From the NCBI RefSeq assembly GCF_018860635.1, contig NZ_JAHKPT010000033.1, forward strand, positions 1 through 64,000: 64,000 nucleotides of DNA, written 5' to 3'. Positions within the stretch are counted from its first letter, which is position 1; the number at the start of each line of letters is the position of its first letter. Origin of the DNA: Aliiglaciecola lipolytica (lineage in GTDB: Bacteria > Pseudomonadota > Gammaproteobacteria > Enterobacterales > Alteromonadaceae). The notes under the pieces are model-generated. The model was not told where the DNA came from, did not search any database, and was given only the letters and a program-made list of their open reading frames with translations. This document shows, one piece after another, positions 1 to 8,632 of the stretch. The translations under genes were made by a program, and so were the position numbers.

Positions 1-18
1 TACTGTGGGGATTCTTCA

Positions 19-110
19 GGATAAATCCCGTGCTACAGGGATGTGTAGCCATGGGTTTTTAGCCTATGGAATGTTGGTGTATGCCCAACGGGATAAATCC
101 CGTCCTACAA
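19..110. repeat. Three GTAG-headed REP-like palindromes
   Basis: Two copies of GGATAAATCCCG(T/C)CTACA-type sequence (19-37 and 91-109) flank a third palindrome at 44-69. Read on the strand that puts the head first, each starts with GTAG followed by an imperfect palindrome: GTAG-CACGGGATTTATCC, GTAG-CCATGGG..CCTATGG and GTAG-GACGGGATTTATCCC. A GTAG-like tetranucleotide before a hairpin is the known layout of REP elements mobilised by RAYT transposases. The first and third copies face opposite to the second, as in BIME-type arrangements. They sit directly downstream of prsT and may also act as its transcript end. Assignment to the REP class is inference; no RAYT gene is in the window. Confidence 0.6.
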
Positions 111-2930
111 TCAACCTTTGTTGATTTCTTCAAGCAGTGCTTGAGCGTTAGATTTTTCGGCGAAATACACATTTTCAGCCAGTATCTCGTTAAGTAGCCG
201 CTCAGCTTGTTTGATTTTGTCTAGTTTTGTTAATGTGTAAGCTAGATGATATTTCAGGTTTGGATTGCTTGCATCTCGAGTCATCGCGTCGCGCAATACA
301 GTGATACTTTTTTCGTAATCGCCTTGTTTGGCAAGTATCCATCCATAGTTGCTTAGAATATTTACATTGTCGTCATCCAGTGCCATAGCTTGCAAAGAAT
401 AATCTGCGCTTTTGTTCAAATCATCTGGTAAGTATAAATAAGCCAAACGATTAAGTAGTGCCGCTTTATTTGGCATATTATCGGTCTCTAGAAGATGTTG
501 ATAGTGTTCGATAGCAATGGATGATTGACCATAGTAAAAATGGAATTGCGCAAGTAGGCTTCGTGGAAAATAGCTCTGTGGATATTTGTCTACAATTTGA
601 TTGAGCACGGTTAAAAACTCATTTTCTGACATTCCATTGGCAACGTGTGCATAAAGTTTTGCCAAGGCTAATTCGTATTTGTCGTCTATTTTTAATATTT
701 GTAAATAGTACTGTTTGGCAACGTCAAACTGTTGTTTTGCATCATTTAACTCGCCAAGTTTTAATAATACATCTGGGTTATCTGAATTGCTTTGAACTAG
801 TTCGTTAAGTTGTTTTTCAGCTTGCTTGAGATTGTCTGAAGTAATTAATTGAGACACCCATTGTAAGTGTAAACTGATGTCATTAGGGTTTAGTTTATGG
901 GCTTGTGCGACAGCGGATAACGCTTTTTCTTTCTCATTTACGGCTAAATACAACTGACTAAGCGCCAGTAAATTAAATGCCGTTTTTTCAATAAGCTTTT
1001 CGTATTTACTAATTGCTCTTAAAGCTTTTGCTTCGTCTTTTAACTTTATGAGAAGTTGTGCTTCTTTTAACACATACAGCGGGTAACGCGGTTCTAAGCG
1101 TTGAAGACTTTGCGCTAGACGCAAGGCTGGAGTGAAGTTGCCCTGACTTTCGTTTATTTGTAACAAACCTTCCATTGCCTGTAAATTATTTATATCTTGC
1201 TTCAAAATCGACTGATATAGGTTGCTAGCCCTATCTGTATTAGACATAGCTAAGTTGATTCTGGCTAAACGTAGTTTAACTGCAATATCGCTGGTATTAA
1301 TACTGAGTAATTTTTCTAGTGTTAGTAGCGCTTCTGGGTAACGCTTTAAGCGACTTTGCACAGTCGCAAGGTTATATAAAGCAGAATAAGACTCTGGGTT
1401 TTCTGCTAGTACATTTTGTATCGCGTCCATTGCTGCAAAATCTTGTCCTTGCATGATTAGCATAGCCGTATTTAGGTTCTTAACGTCCACATCGTTAGGC
1501 ATTAACTTTTTGAGTGTGGTTAGACTTCGATCTGCAGAATTAAGCTTCTTTGCATCCATGTTTACCATGCAATGTTCAATTAGGACCTTCTTATTTTCGG
1601 GGTAGGCAATCATCAACTTTTCTAATTCAGCCAAAGCGATGTCAGTTTTTCCCCTTGCTATAGCTACCTGAACAGCAAATAGTTTGTATTCCACTTGTTC
1701 AGAAAAGCCATCTTCAAGCCTATCTAATAATGCCACAGCCCTATGAGGTTTATGGTTTACCAAATACAGACCGCCTAAAAATAATGACTGGGAAAGATTA
1801 TTGGTTATTTGTAACTGATATTTTTCGAATACGTCTAACGCAGCATCAAAGTCGTAAAGTGCCGAATAGGTTTTAGCTAACAGGTAGGCCGACTGAAACT
1901 CGCCACCGGAGCGTAAATTGTATTCTGCTAAATCGTCTCTCGCGCTTTGATACTGGCCAAGTAGAAAGGAAACCGTCCCTCTGAGGTATGAAAATGTCGG
2001 ATACTCATCGATCAAATATCTTGGTAAACCATTGAGTCGATTTGCCAATACTTGCATTTGTTTATAACCGTCACTCTGGTTAGCAGTTTTAACCGCTAAC
2101 CAGTTGCGTGCGAATTGCACGTATAAGTCATTGGGAGACTCTACTAATAACTTGTCTGATAAAGAAAATGCTTTATCGAGGTCATTACTGGCAATGTAAG
2201 CATCGACGAGGTTACGGGCGATTGCTGGTTCACGGGGATTGATCTCAAGGGCTCTGTTTAAGAACATGATTGCTTGTTCAATATCACCTTGAGATCGAGC
2301 TAGTTGCCCTCTTAAACGCCAAGTTTCTGCGTTTTCTGATGAGATTTTTAAGGCTTTTTTTATTAATTTGTCGACCTGTGAATAGTTTTTTTCGATCAAC
2401 GCTATTGCGGCTTGTCCATTAATTGAATCAATGTGACCGGCATCAATAGCTAAATTTTGTTGATAAAACTGATTGGAGCATTGGTAATCGCGCAAGTTGA
2501 TGCAGGCTGTTGCTTTGAATATATTCCATTTCATTTGATTTTTTTGCGATAGCCTACCGCTATAGTCGAGCTCTACTAAATATTTATACTTTTTAAGGTT
2601 GAGCAGGGTCTCTGCCCAATCAGCAAACACTAGGTTAATATCTACATGGGAGCGGATGGCTTCGCCAATCTGTTTTTCTGCATCTTCATATAGTTTGTTT
2701 TTTACTAGCAACTTGCTCAATAGCACTTTCGCTGATAAATCATTAGGGTTGTCTTGAAGTGCATTTTTCACGTGGATATAGGCTTCTTCATATTGTCCCT
2801 GGTCGAAGTTCGAAAGTGCTTTTTCATAATCAGAGTTGTTTGCATTGACAACCTGAGTGAGCGTGCAAGCGGCTATCAAAATGATTAATTTAATTTTGTA
2901 AAAACGGTACTTCAGGTAATTTCTTTTCAT
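111..2930 (-). CDS. prsT: PEP-CTERM system TPR-repeat lipoprotein PrsT
   Basis: A 939-residue protein made almost entirely of tetratricopeptide repeats after a short basic/hydrophobic N-terminus. The hydrophobic stretch ends in LIAAC (Cys22), a plausible lipobox, so the mature protein is probably an outer-membrane lipoprotein facing the periplasm. Length, N-terminal lipid anchor and uninterrupted TPR make-up match PrsT, the large TPR protein that accompanies exosortase XrtA/PEP-CTERM systems and is thought to help export or assemble exopolysaccharide or sorted proteins. Two PEP-CTERM substrates are encoded within 5.5 kb, which supports the assignment; the exosortase itself and prsK/prsR are not in this window. 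A generic TPR lipoprotein is the alternative. Confidence 0.75.
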   Translation of the reverse strand: MKRNYLKYRFYKIKLIILIAACTLTQVVNANNSDYEKALSNFDQGQYEEAYIHVKNALQDNPNDLSAKVLLSKLLVKNKLYEDAEKQIGEAIRSHVDINLVFADWAETLLNLKKYKYLVELDYSGRLSQKNQMKWNIFKATACINLRDYQCSNQFYQQNLAIDAGHIDSINGQAAIALIEKNYSQVDKLIKKALKISSENAETWRLRGQLARSQGDIEQAIMFLNRALEINPREPAIARNLVDAYIASNDLDKAFSLSDKLLVESPNDLYVQFARNWLAVKTANQSDGYKQMQVLANRLNGLPRYLIDEYPTFSYLRGTVSFLLGQYQSARDDLAEYNLRSGGEFQSAYLLAKTYSALYDFDAALDVFEKYQLQITNNLSQSLFLGGLYLVNHKPHRAVALLDRLEDGFSEQVEYKLFAVQVAIARGKTDIALAELEKLMIAYPENKKVLIEHCMVNMDAKKLNSADRSLTTLKKLMPNDVDVKNLNTAMLIMQGQDFAAMDAIQNVLAENPESYSALYNLATVQSRLKRYPEALLTLEKLLSINTSDIAVKLRLARINLAMSNTDRASNLYQSILKQDINNLQAMEGLLQINESQGNFTPALRLAQSLQRLEPRYPLYVLKEAQLLIKLKDEAKALRAISKYEKLIEKTAFNLLALSQLYLAVNEKEKALSAVAQAHKLNPNDISLHLQWVSQLITSDNLKQAEKQLNELVQSNSDNPDVLLKLGELNDAKQQFDVAKQYYLQILKIDDKYELALAKLYAHVANGMSENEFLTVLNQIVDKYPQSYFPRSLLAQFHFYYGQSSIAIEHYQHLLETDNMPNKAALLNRLAYLYLPDDLNKSADYSLQAMALDDDNVNILSNYGWILAKQGDYEKSITVLRDAMTRDASNPNLKYHLAYTLTKLDKIKQAERLLNEILAENVYFAEKSNAQALLEEINKG

Positions 2931-3032
2931 GGGGTCTCTGACGAATCAGGTTGCTATTTATAAGGGAAATACAGGCTTTAATTTACCTCGAAATGGGTCA
3001 TTTAAAAAGCCACTTTGATTAATACTAGATAT

Positions 3033-3060
3033 AAAAAAGCCCGCTAATTAACGGGCTTTG
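3033..3060 (-). terminator. Rho-independent terminator of the choice-of-anchor A gene
   Basis: On the minus strand AAAGCCCG-TTAATTAG-CGGGCTTT is followed by a run of Ts, 17 bp past the stop codon of the PEP-CTERM gene at 3077. It separates that gene from prsT, so the two are probably transcribed independently. Confidence 0.85.
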
Positions 3061-3076
3061 AATTGATATAAAGTGC

Positions 3077-3997
3077 TTAAGATTTGATTCTACGTTTTCT
3101 GATCACTAGTAAACCCGAAAGTAACATCAAACCAAACAAAGAAGGTTCCGCTATCTGCGTTGATGTTGGAGGGGTATAATTGAATGTATAATTATGGAAT
3201 TCTCGAGCACCAGTGTATGACACAGCAGCAAATGAGCCATCAAAAGATGCGCCGCCACTTGTATCTGCATATGGCGCTAAAACAGAACCTTTAGATGCTA
3301 AACTATTAAAATCGATATTAGTTGCTTCAAAGAAATTCCAAACAATATTAGAAAATGCTGCGTCGCCATTAAAACCGTTGTTAAGGTTAACACCGCCACC
3401 GATATTAATATCAGTGCCAGACACATTAATGATAACCGTTTCAGCGCTTCCCCAATTCATTGATAAGTTGCTGTTTTGGGCAAAAACATCGGCAGCAGAC
3501 ACAGCAAAAATTGCCAAGTCTCCTGAGCCAGTATAATCAAAATTACCACTGGAAAAACTACCTGTGCTTGTGAGACCAGCGAAATAGGCTGTATCAGCGT
3601 ACAACTCAGCTTGGATGTCAGCAACGGTCAATGATGAATCATGTATTAACTGGCCGTCATTTCCATCGTTCAACTCTACGGCGGTACCGTTTAAATCACC
3701 ACCATAAACCAAATTATTATCACGTAATACACGAACGCGACTCGCGTTGATATCGCCAACAATAGTTACCGCATCAATAGCTGTGTCGGTATTGGTTAGT
3801 CTGCTACCAAACTCTACTGGATTAGATGAATTCAAATCACCACCAATAAACGTTTGTCCTTGGACATCTCCGCCATTGAAATTATAGTCGCCAAGCAATA
3901 AAAGATTATATTTGCCAATAGTGCCACTGGTTGCGGTGGCTGCGCCCGAAATCGAGGCCAGTAATGCAAATGCGAATAATGATTTTACCAATTTCAA
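3077..3997 (-). CDS. PEP-CTERM sorting-domain protein with choice-of-anchor A domain
   Basis: An exported protein of 306 residues. Signal peptide at residues 1-22 (LKLVKSLFAFALLASISGAATA), then a choice-of-anchor A region beginning GKYNLLLLGDYNFNGGDVQG and rich in Asn, Asp and Gly. It ends in a PEP-CTERM tail: AEP, a hydrophobic segment LFGLMLLSGLLVI, and the basic stop RKRR. The tail is the recognition signal for exosortase, which removes it and delivers the protein to the surface or exopolysaccharide matrix. The start chosen is TTG at 3997, preceded by AGGAAG. The longer reading from TTG at 4057 begins inside the putative sigma-54 promoter and lacks a signal peptide at its N-terminus. Confidence 0.85.
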   Translation of the reverse strand: MKLVKSLFAFALLASISGAATATSGTIGKYNLLLLGDYNFNGGDVQGQTFIGGDLNSSNPVEFGSRLTNTDTAIDAVTIVGDINASRVRVLRDNNLVYGGDLNGTAVELNDGNDGQLIHDSSLTVADIQAELYADTAYFAGLTSTGSFSSGNFDYTGSGDLAIFAVSAADVFAQNSNLSMNWGSAETVIINVSGTDINIGGGVNLNNGFNGDAAFSNIVWNFFEATNIDFNSLASKGSVLAPYADTSGGASFDGSFAAVSYTGAREFHNYTFNYTPPTSTQIAEPSLFGLMLLSGLLVIRKRRIKS

Positions 3998-4041
3998 TCT
4001 ACTTCTTCCTATTACTAAAATATGAATATTTACGCCATACA

Positions 4042-4057
4042 GACATGTTTCGTGCAA
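4042..4057 (-). promoter_or_regulatory. Putative sigma-54-type promoter of PEP-CTERM gene
   Basis: On the minus strand the 16-mer TTGCACGAAACATGTC resembles the -24/-12 element GG-N10-GC, with TG-N10-GT in place of the consensus dinucleotides. It shares the core GCA(C/T)GAAACATG with the site at 8431-8446, which lies in the equivalent position of the other PEP-CTERM gene. The predicted transcript would start about 34 bases before the TTG codon. Confidence 0.5.
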
Positions 4058-4175
4058 TTCAAAGCTTAAAGCCTACCTGAGTATTCCGTTCTCAATCTTT
4101 AAGCAATAAACAAGCCGAAATTTAAGTCTTTGTATTTTATAAAAAATAACTCCATTTAACTGCCCTTCCTGAGTA

Positions 4176-4196
4176 AAGTGTAAAAAAATCAGACTC
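4176..4196 (-). promoter_or_regulatory. Conserved upstream motif of PEP-CTERM genes (copy 1)
   Basis: On the plus strand AAGTGTAAAAAAATCAGACTC matches the 21-mer at 8504-8524 at 19 of 21 positions. It lies about 120 bp upstream of the sigma-54-like element, the usual distance for an enhancer-binding activator. The candidate activator is PrsR of the XrtA/PEP-CTERM regulon (inference). Confidence 0.5.
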
Positions 4197-4276
4197 GGAG
4201 TCGCTTTACGCCAGAAAATTCGCGCATAATATAACATATTATCAACTAGCGAGTTACTCAGATAAGCCGAATTTAG

Positions 4277-5215
4277 TTATACTTTAGTAAGGTTGCCCTC
4301 ACCTTTATCAGATTCTGGCTTCAAAACTAAAATGTCGCAGGGCATTGCTTCTGTTAGGGTCATTGCGGTGTCACCAAAGATCTTATCCATAAAATGTTTA
4401 TCTTCATTATTACCAATAACGGCTACTTCAGCATTCAAACGCGCGGCTTTTTCAGGCAAAACTTCATCTGGAATACCTTCGATAGAATGAAGAACTTCAT
4501 TAGCAAGGGAATATTCTTTGATATAAAGCTCTAACTTTTCTTGATGTTTTTGTTTCAACGTCGCCTCTCGTTTAAAGCCTCGCTGACTATTATAATCGAT
4601 GTGAAGTGTGCCTATTTCGCCATCATAACAATCAATAACATGCATTTGCCCACCGATTGCCTGGGCCAGTTTATCGCTGACGGCTAAAATCCTACGATTC
4701 AGTAAATGATTATCAAAATCATCGTCTTTCATATCTACACAAGCTAAAACCTCGAGTTGTTTGTCCCACAGTCTTGGCTTAACCATCCATATAGGAAGAG
4801 GGCAGTTAGCAACGAAATAGTGATCCAGTCCACTGGTAAACAATCGTTTAAAATCACTTTGCAGATAAGGTGCCTTCAAGACTAAATTAAATGTTGTTTG
4901 AGTTAATAAATTCGCTACGGCTAGAGAAGGTTTCTGCTGCCATGACAAAACAATATCTTCAACAAATTCACTTGCTTCCCATTTTTCCAATATATTTTTA
5001 ATTGAATTTTGATGATTAACCACAACCTTGTTCAGGTCATCTGCTAAGTTGAGATTGGCTTTAGGGTAGAAATAATTGTGCAGAGAAACGAACACCGTCA
5101 TTTTGCCAGAATAGGCCCTGCACAAACGAGTAGCTCTAGCCAAAGGTATAGACGGATCTTCATCTGCTTGCAGTACGACTAAAATATGATTAAAGGGGCT
5201 GATTTCCATGTTCAT
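4277..5215 (-). CDS. uspE: Tandem universal stress protein, UspE-like
   Basis: 312 residues, the size of E. coli UspE (316), with two Usp folds in tandem (about 8-150 and 155-305). UspE-like landmarks are visible: HILVVLQADED at the start, a mid-protein block NLVLKAP followed by CPLPIWMVKP, then GIPDEVLPEKAARL before the last strands and CDILVLKP at the end. The ATP-loop of the second domain is poor: VIGNNEDKHFMDKIFGDTA keeps only parts of the G-2x-G-9x-G(S/T) pattern, so nucleotide binding is uncertain. UspE proteins are cytoplasmic and support stress resistance and motility or adhesion. It stands alone between two PEP-CTERM-related genes. ATG at 5209 is an alternative start. Confidence 0.8.
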   Translation of the reverse strand: MNMEISPFNHILVVLQADEDPSIPLARATRLCRAYSGKMTVFVSLHNYFYPKANLNLADDLNKVVVNHQNSIKNILEKWEASEFVEDIVLSWQQKPSLAVANLLTQTTFNLVLKAPYLQSDFKRLFTSGLDHYFVANCPLPIWMVKPRLWDKQLEVLACVDMKDDDFDNHLLNRRILAVSDKLAQAIGGQMHVIDCYDGEIGTLHIDYNSQRGFKREATLKQKHQEKLELYIKEYSLANEVLHSIEGIPDEVLPEKAARLNAEVAVIGNNEDKHFMDKIFGDTAMTLTEAMPCDILVLKPESDKGEGNLTKV

Positions 5216-5471
5216 TATTGTTTTACCTTCTTACCCTAATTAGTTGAACTAAAATTGTAGACGACTATTTAGCCAATGGTTAGAAAATAAATCTATGAGC
5301 AACAAATACCTATGAGGTATTGCTCAACTTACGAACGATTGATTTTAGTACTAAATTAAGCCAACATAAGCCGTATAAAAGACTCTTTCACGCTAAGTGT
5401 GTCGCACGCTCTTGTTTCGAAATGACAGTATTCTCTTAGTAACCTATTTTATAGCATTACTCAGGATATTT

Positions 5472-7613
5472 ATGTTTAAGACCTTGGTGTCTGAAGTGCG
5501 TCGTCGCAATGTGCTGCCTACTGTAATTCCTTACTTAGGTCTTATTTGGTTGTTACTGCAAGTGGTTTCCGTTATCCAACCAATGCTTAATTTGTCGCCG
5601 CTGTTTGGCACCTTAACCGCTGTGATCTTATTTGCGGGTTTTCCAATTGTATTATATTTGTCCTGGTATTTTAACTTCACCCTTAATGGTTTAGAGCCAA
5701 TAAGTGATGAGGACAGTGGGGAAGTAATCGCTTTCGGTGCCGGGAAGTGGGTGTTGCTGATAATTATTACAATTGCATCAGGTGGTTTAGGCTATGTGTA
5801 TTTTACTGATCTAAAACAGCAAATAGTTAAGCAAGAAGAAGGAATAAGCCAGATAAAGTCGGTAACTTCAATTGCGGTTTTACCATTTAGAGATTTGAGC
5901 CCTGATAAAGACCAAAGTTATATTAGTGACGGCTTAAGCGAAGAGTTAACTGCATTATTGGGTAAAGTTAGCCAATTAAAAGTTGCCGCTGCAGGTTCTG
6001 CTTTTAGTCTCGCTGAGCAAAATCTAACAGCGACCGAATTTGGTCAGCGCTTGAATGTGGATGTCGTTGTAAGTGGTAGTTTGCGTGTGACGGGCAATCG
6101 GTTAAAAATTCGTACCGAACTAATTGATAGTAAAGACGGAATGTCATTGTGGTCTGAAACCTTCAGTCGCAAGTTTCAAGACATCTTTTCTATTGAAGAA
6201 GAAATTAGCCGCACAATAGTCAACCTTCTTGAAGATCGTTATTTAGAGTCTGGGCAGGTAACCACTCAATCGAAAACTGCCAGCACTGATGCTTATGTGA
6301 TGTATTTAAAAGGACGGGAACAATATCGTAAACAAACTACAGAATCGATAAAGGCCGCCCGCCAATTTTTTGAACAAGCAATAGCATTAGACCCCGAATA
6401 TGTCGCTGCTTACGTGGCGTTGGCAGATACTATTTTATTATTAGAAAAAGGCGAAAGTCGATTCGGTATTTTGGAAACTGAGATTGCAATTCAACTTGCG
6501 GATCAACAGCTAGCAAAAGCTTTTGTTAGAGATGACGGTAATGCAAGATCCTATGCTATTCAGGGAAAATCATTTGAACTAAAACAGGAGTTTGATAAGG
6601 CAATTTCTAGTTACGATAAAGCGATTTCAATTAATCCCAGTTTAGCTGTGGCGCATATGTGGCAGTTTTTAGTATATAAAAAACTCAATAAGCACAATGA
6701 AGCAATGGACTCAATTTCAAAGGCTTACGCTTTAGATCCACTTTCCATTTCGATTATAACTAATTACGCATTAGAGTTAACATTTAGAGGTGAATTCGAG
6801 TCATCCTACGTCATTTTTCATAATTTGTTGAAAGAGCATCCAGAATCGCCTTTCGGCTATGCGGGATTAGCTACTCATGCTTTTATGCAAGGAAATTTGG
6901 CCGAAAGCTTAATTAACTGGAAGCGCGCGTCTGAACGTTCACCAGAAAATGAAGCGTACAAATATAATTACCTGGACACGTTAACAAGCTTAAAATTGGT
7001 GGAGGAGCTTGAAAAGTCCACAGATGACCCAGCTTATAATGCCTCAATCTTTATTATTAAACAGGATTATGAAAGTTTGTTTAAAGAAATGGATTTTATC
7101 TTGCAAGCTTATCCAGACGATCCTTGGGCACAATTTGAGGCTGGCTGGTATCAACTATTGTATGGTGAAAAAAGCCGAGGAATAGCACTGCTTTTGCAAG
7201 CCAAAGACGGGTTAAGTGATGAGGATTTATTTGCCATGCCGATGTGTAGTCCAGGGATAGAAATTGCTTGGGCATTGCAACAACAAGGAGCAATTGATAG
7301 CGCTAAACGCATCATTTCCCGTTGTGAAGTGCAGGCCAAATTAGCCGAGGATACATTGTTAAAGGATAGTTTTGTGGACTATTTAAAAGTACGTATTTCC
7401 GTTCTAAATGGCAGTTCAGCGTTGGATACAAAGAATAAACTAAACCAAGCGATTGTTCATGGATGGAGAGAATGGTGGACAGATAAGGATCCCGTCCTTT
7501 CCAAATTTGCCAGTAGCACTGAATTACAAGAACCTTTTGCGACGATTAAGCAACAATTAGCCCAGCAGAAACAGTTAGCTAAATCTTTGCTTTTGGCGTC
7601 TGATTCCCATTAA
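5472..7613 (+). CDS. Membrane protein with TolB-N-like domain and TPR repeats
   Basis: 713 residues from ATG 5472, which has AGGA eight bases upstream; an upstream ATG at 5397 adds 25 residues without support. Three hydrophobic spans follow a basic start (about residues 15-35, 42-62 and 90-108). Next comes a TolB N-terminal-like (COG5616) domain with the typical SIAVLPFRDLSPDKDQSYIS-DGLSEEL opening and VVSGSLR..LKIRTELID, about residues 135-260. The rest, about 285-640, is TPR. In related proteins this module often follows a CadC/ToxR-type HTH or cyclase domain; neither is present here, so it is not itself a DNA-binding regulator. Function unknown; probably an inner-membrane protein involved in sensing or assembly. 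Its last 39 bases overlap the convergent gene. Confidence 0.75.
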   Translation: MFKTLVSEVRRRNVLPTVIPYLGLIWLLLQVVSVIQPMLNLSPLFGTLTAVILFAGFPIVLYLSWYFNFTLNGLEPISDEDSGEVIAFGAGKWVLLIIITIASGGLGYVYFTDLKQQIVKQEEGISQIKSVTSIAVLPFRDLSPDKDQSYISDGLSEELTALLGKVSQLKVAAAGSAFSLAEQNLTATEFGQRLNVDVVVSGSLRVTGNRLKIRTELIDSKDGMSLWSETFSRKFQDIFSIEEEISRTIVNLLEDRYLESGQVTTQSKTASTDAYVMYLKGREQYRKQTTESIKAARQFFEQAIALDPEYVAAYVALADTILLLEKGESRFGILETEIAIQLADQQLAKAFVRDDGNARSYAIQGKSFELKQEFDKAISSYDKAISINPSLAVAHMWQFLVYKKLNKHNEAMDSISKAYALDPLSISIITNYALELTFRGEFESSYVIFHNLLKEHPESPFGYAGLATHAFMQGNLAESLINWKRASERSPENEAYKYNYLDTLTSLKLVEELEKSTDDPAYNASIFIIKQDYESLFKEMDFILQAYPDDPWAQFEAGWYQLLYGEKSRGIALLLQAKDGLSDEDLFAMPMCSPGIEIAWALQQQGAIDSAKRIISRCEVQAKLAEDTLLKDSFVDYLKVRISVLNGSSALDTKNKLNQAIVHGWREWWTDKDPVLSKFASSTELQEPFATIKQQLAQQKQLAKSLLLASDSH

Positions 7614-8393
7614 CCCTAATAACATTAAAGCTAGTATTGCAGGTTCAGCAACCTCAACTTGTTGTTCTGCAAGAATGACTAGTCTTTCTGCATAGCGGGC
7701 TGAAAAAGACAATGTATCGGATGAGTAAAAAGAGGTGTATCCACAAACGTCATTTACAGTATCGCAATCATATTGAAATGAATTACCTTCACCTGAAGCA
7801 TCATAATAAAAATTAGCATCTAGACCTGAATACAAGGTGATATCCAAATCGACTTGGTACTCGCCTGGTATTAATTCCGAGGGCATTAATATGTCTAACA
7901 GAATATCGCCGTTATCAAAGGCACTAATATTTTGATTTATTGTTAAGTCGGGTTGACCTAGTTGGGAAATAGTCCAAATAATTTGTGCGCTTTGCGCAAG
8001 GTTAAATGCGAATGGACTAAACCCGTTTAAGGTTAGTCTTTCTTCATTTTCATAAAATTCGTAATAACAAGGCTCTTCTATAAAAAAGCCATTGTCTATA
8101 GCAAAGTTATAATCTGAAAAAGATCCTAAGTTTCTCATGCAATCGCTAGGCGTTGTAAGTAAATGGGGATCTTGACTATTTTTGGATAACATTTGAATAG
8201 CCATAAAATCTTCAGCTATTCCGACCGAATTCAGATAAAGATTATCAATTAAGTAGTAAGCATCAGTTGCCGAGTCAGTATAGGTTCCTCTTCCACCGCC
8301 CCTGACCAGCCGTGCATCTGCAAACGCGTGAAATAAAAATAGTATTGAAGCTAAGGAGTAAATAACGACTCTACAGGAGGGGAGTGTAAACAT
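7575..8393 (-). CDS. PEP-CTERM sorting-domain protein
   Basis: 272 residues: an N-terminal signal segment (hydrophobic from about 9 to 26, SLASILFLFHAFADA), a body rich in Asp, Tyr, Asn and Ser without a family I recognise, and a PEP-CTERM tail at the end (VAEP, hydrophobic AILALMLLGLMGI, basic RRQKQR). Three Cys in the body (PSDCMRN, EPCYYEF, CDTVNDVCGY region) could form disulfides, consistent with export. Expected fate is exosortase-dependent delivery to the cell surface or biofilm matrix. It shares its sigma-54-like promoter and upstream motif with the other PEP-CTERM gene. The C-terminal sorting signal is encoded exactly where the gene overlaps the convergent TPR gene. Confidence 0.85.
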   Translation of the reverse strand: MFTLPSCRVVIYSLASILFLFHAFADARLVRGGGRGTYTDSATDAYYLIDNLYLNSVGIAEDFMAIQMLSKNSQDPHLLTTPSDCMRNLGSFSDYNFAIDNGFFIEEPCYYEFYENEERLTLNGFSPFAFNLAQSAQIIWTISQLGQPDLTINQNISAFDNGDILLDILMPSELIPGEYQVDLDITLYSGLDANFYYDASGEGNSFQYDCDTVNDVCGYTSFYSSDTLSFSARYAERLVILAEQQVEVAEPAILALMLLGLMGIRRQKQRFS

Positions 8394-8430
8394 AGTCTTT
8401 CTTATTTCGGATTTGGTGGTTAAAATTTAA

Positions 8431-8446
8431 GCATGTTTCATGCCTT
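8431..8446 (-). promoter_or_regulatory. Putative sigma-54 promoter of PEP-CTERM gene
   Basis: On the minus strand AAGGCATGAAACATGC contains a perfect GG-N10-GC arrangement for the -24/-12 element, ending 38 bp before the ATG. The core is shared with the element at 4042-4057. This fits the known dependence of XrtA-type PEP-CTERM genes on RpoN with PrsK/PrsR (recalled, not checked). Confidence 0.6.
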
Positions 8447-8503
8447 AAAATAAACTTACTAAAAAACAATAAGTAAGATTTTGTATTATTTTTCTATGTT
8501 TAT

Positions 8504-8526
8504 AAGTGTAAAAATATCAGACACTT
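8504..8526 (-). promoter_or_regulatory. Conserved upstream motif of PEP-CTERM genes (copy 2)
   Basis: AAGTGTAAAAATATCAGACAC plus TT. The outer bases form an inverted repeat AAGTGT..ACACTT, as expected for a dimeric activator site. It lies about 60 bp upstream of the sigma-54-like element. See copy 1 at 4176-4196. Confidence 0.55.
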
Positions 8527-8632
8527 ATAGCATGAAATACAAAGAATGCTGAAATATAATTTTGGCAGTTTAAACCTTTCTGATCTACTCTGCGACTAAC
8601 TCTTCAACACAATATAAAAAACGACAAGCATA

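Noticed and set aside
3998-4057. Extended N-terminus of the choice-of-anchor A protein
   Set aside because: It overlaps the sigma-54-like element and would put 20 residues before the signal peptide.
4224-4245. ATAATATAACATATTATC resembling half a Zur box
   Set aside because: Only one half matches, it lies downstream of the usp gene, and no zinc gene is near.
5397-5471. Extended N-terminus of the TolB-N/TPR protein
   Set aside because: The later ATG at 5472 has an AGGA ribosome binding site and starts the usual conserved FKTLVSEVRRRNV-type opening.
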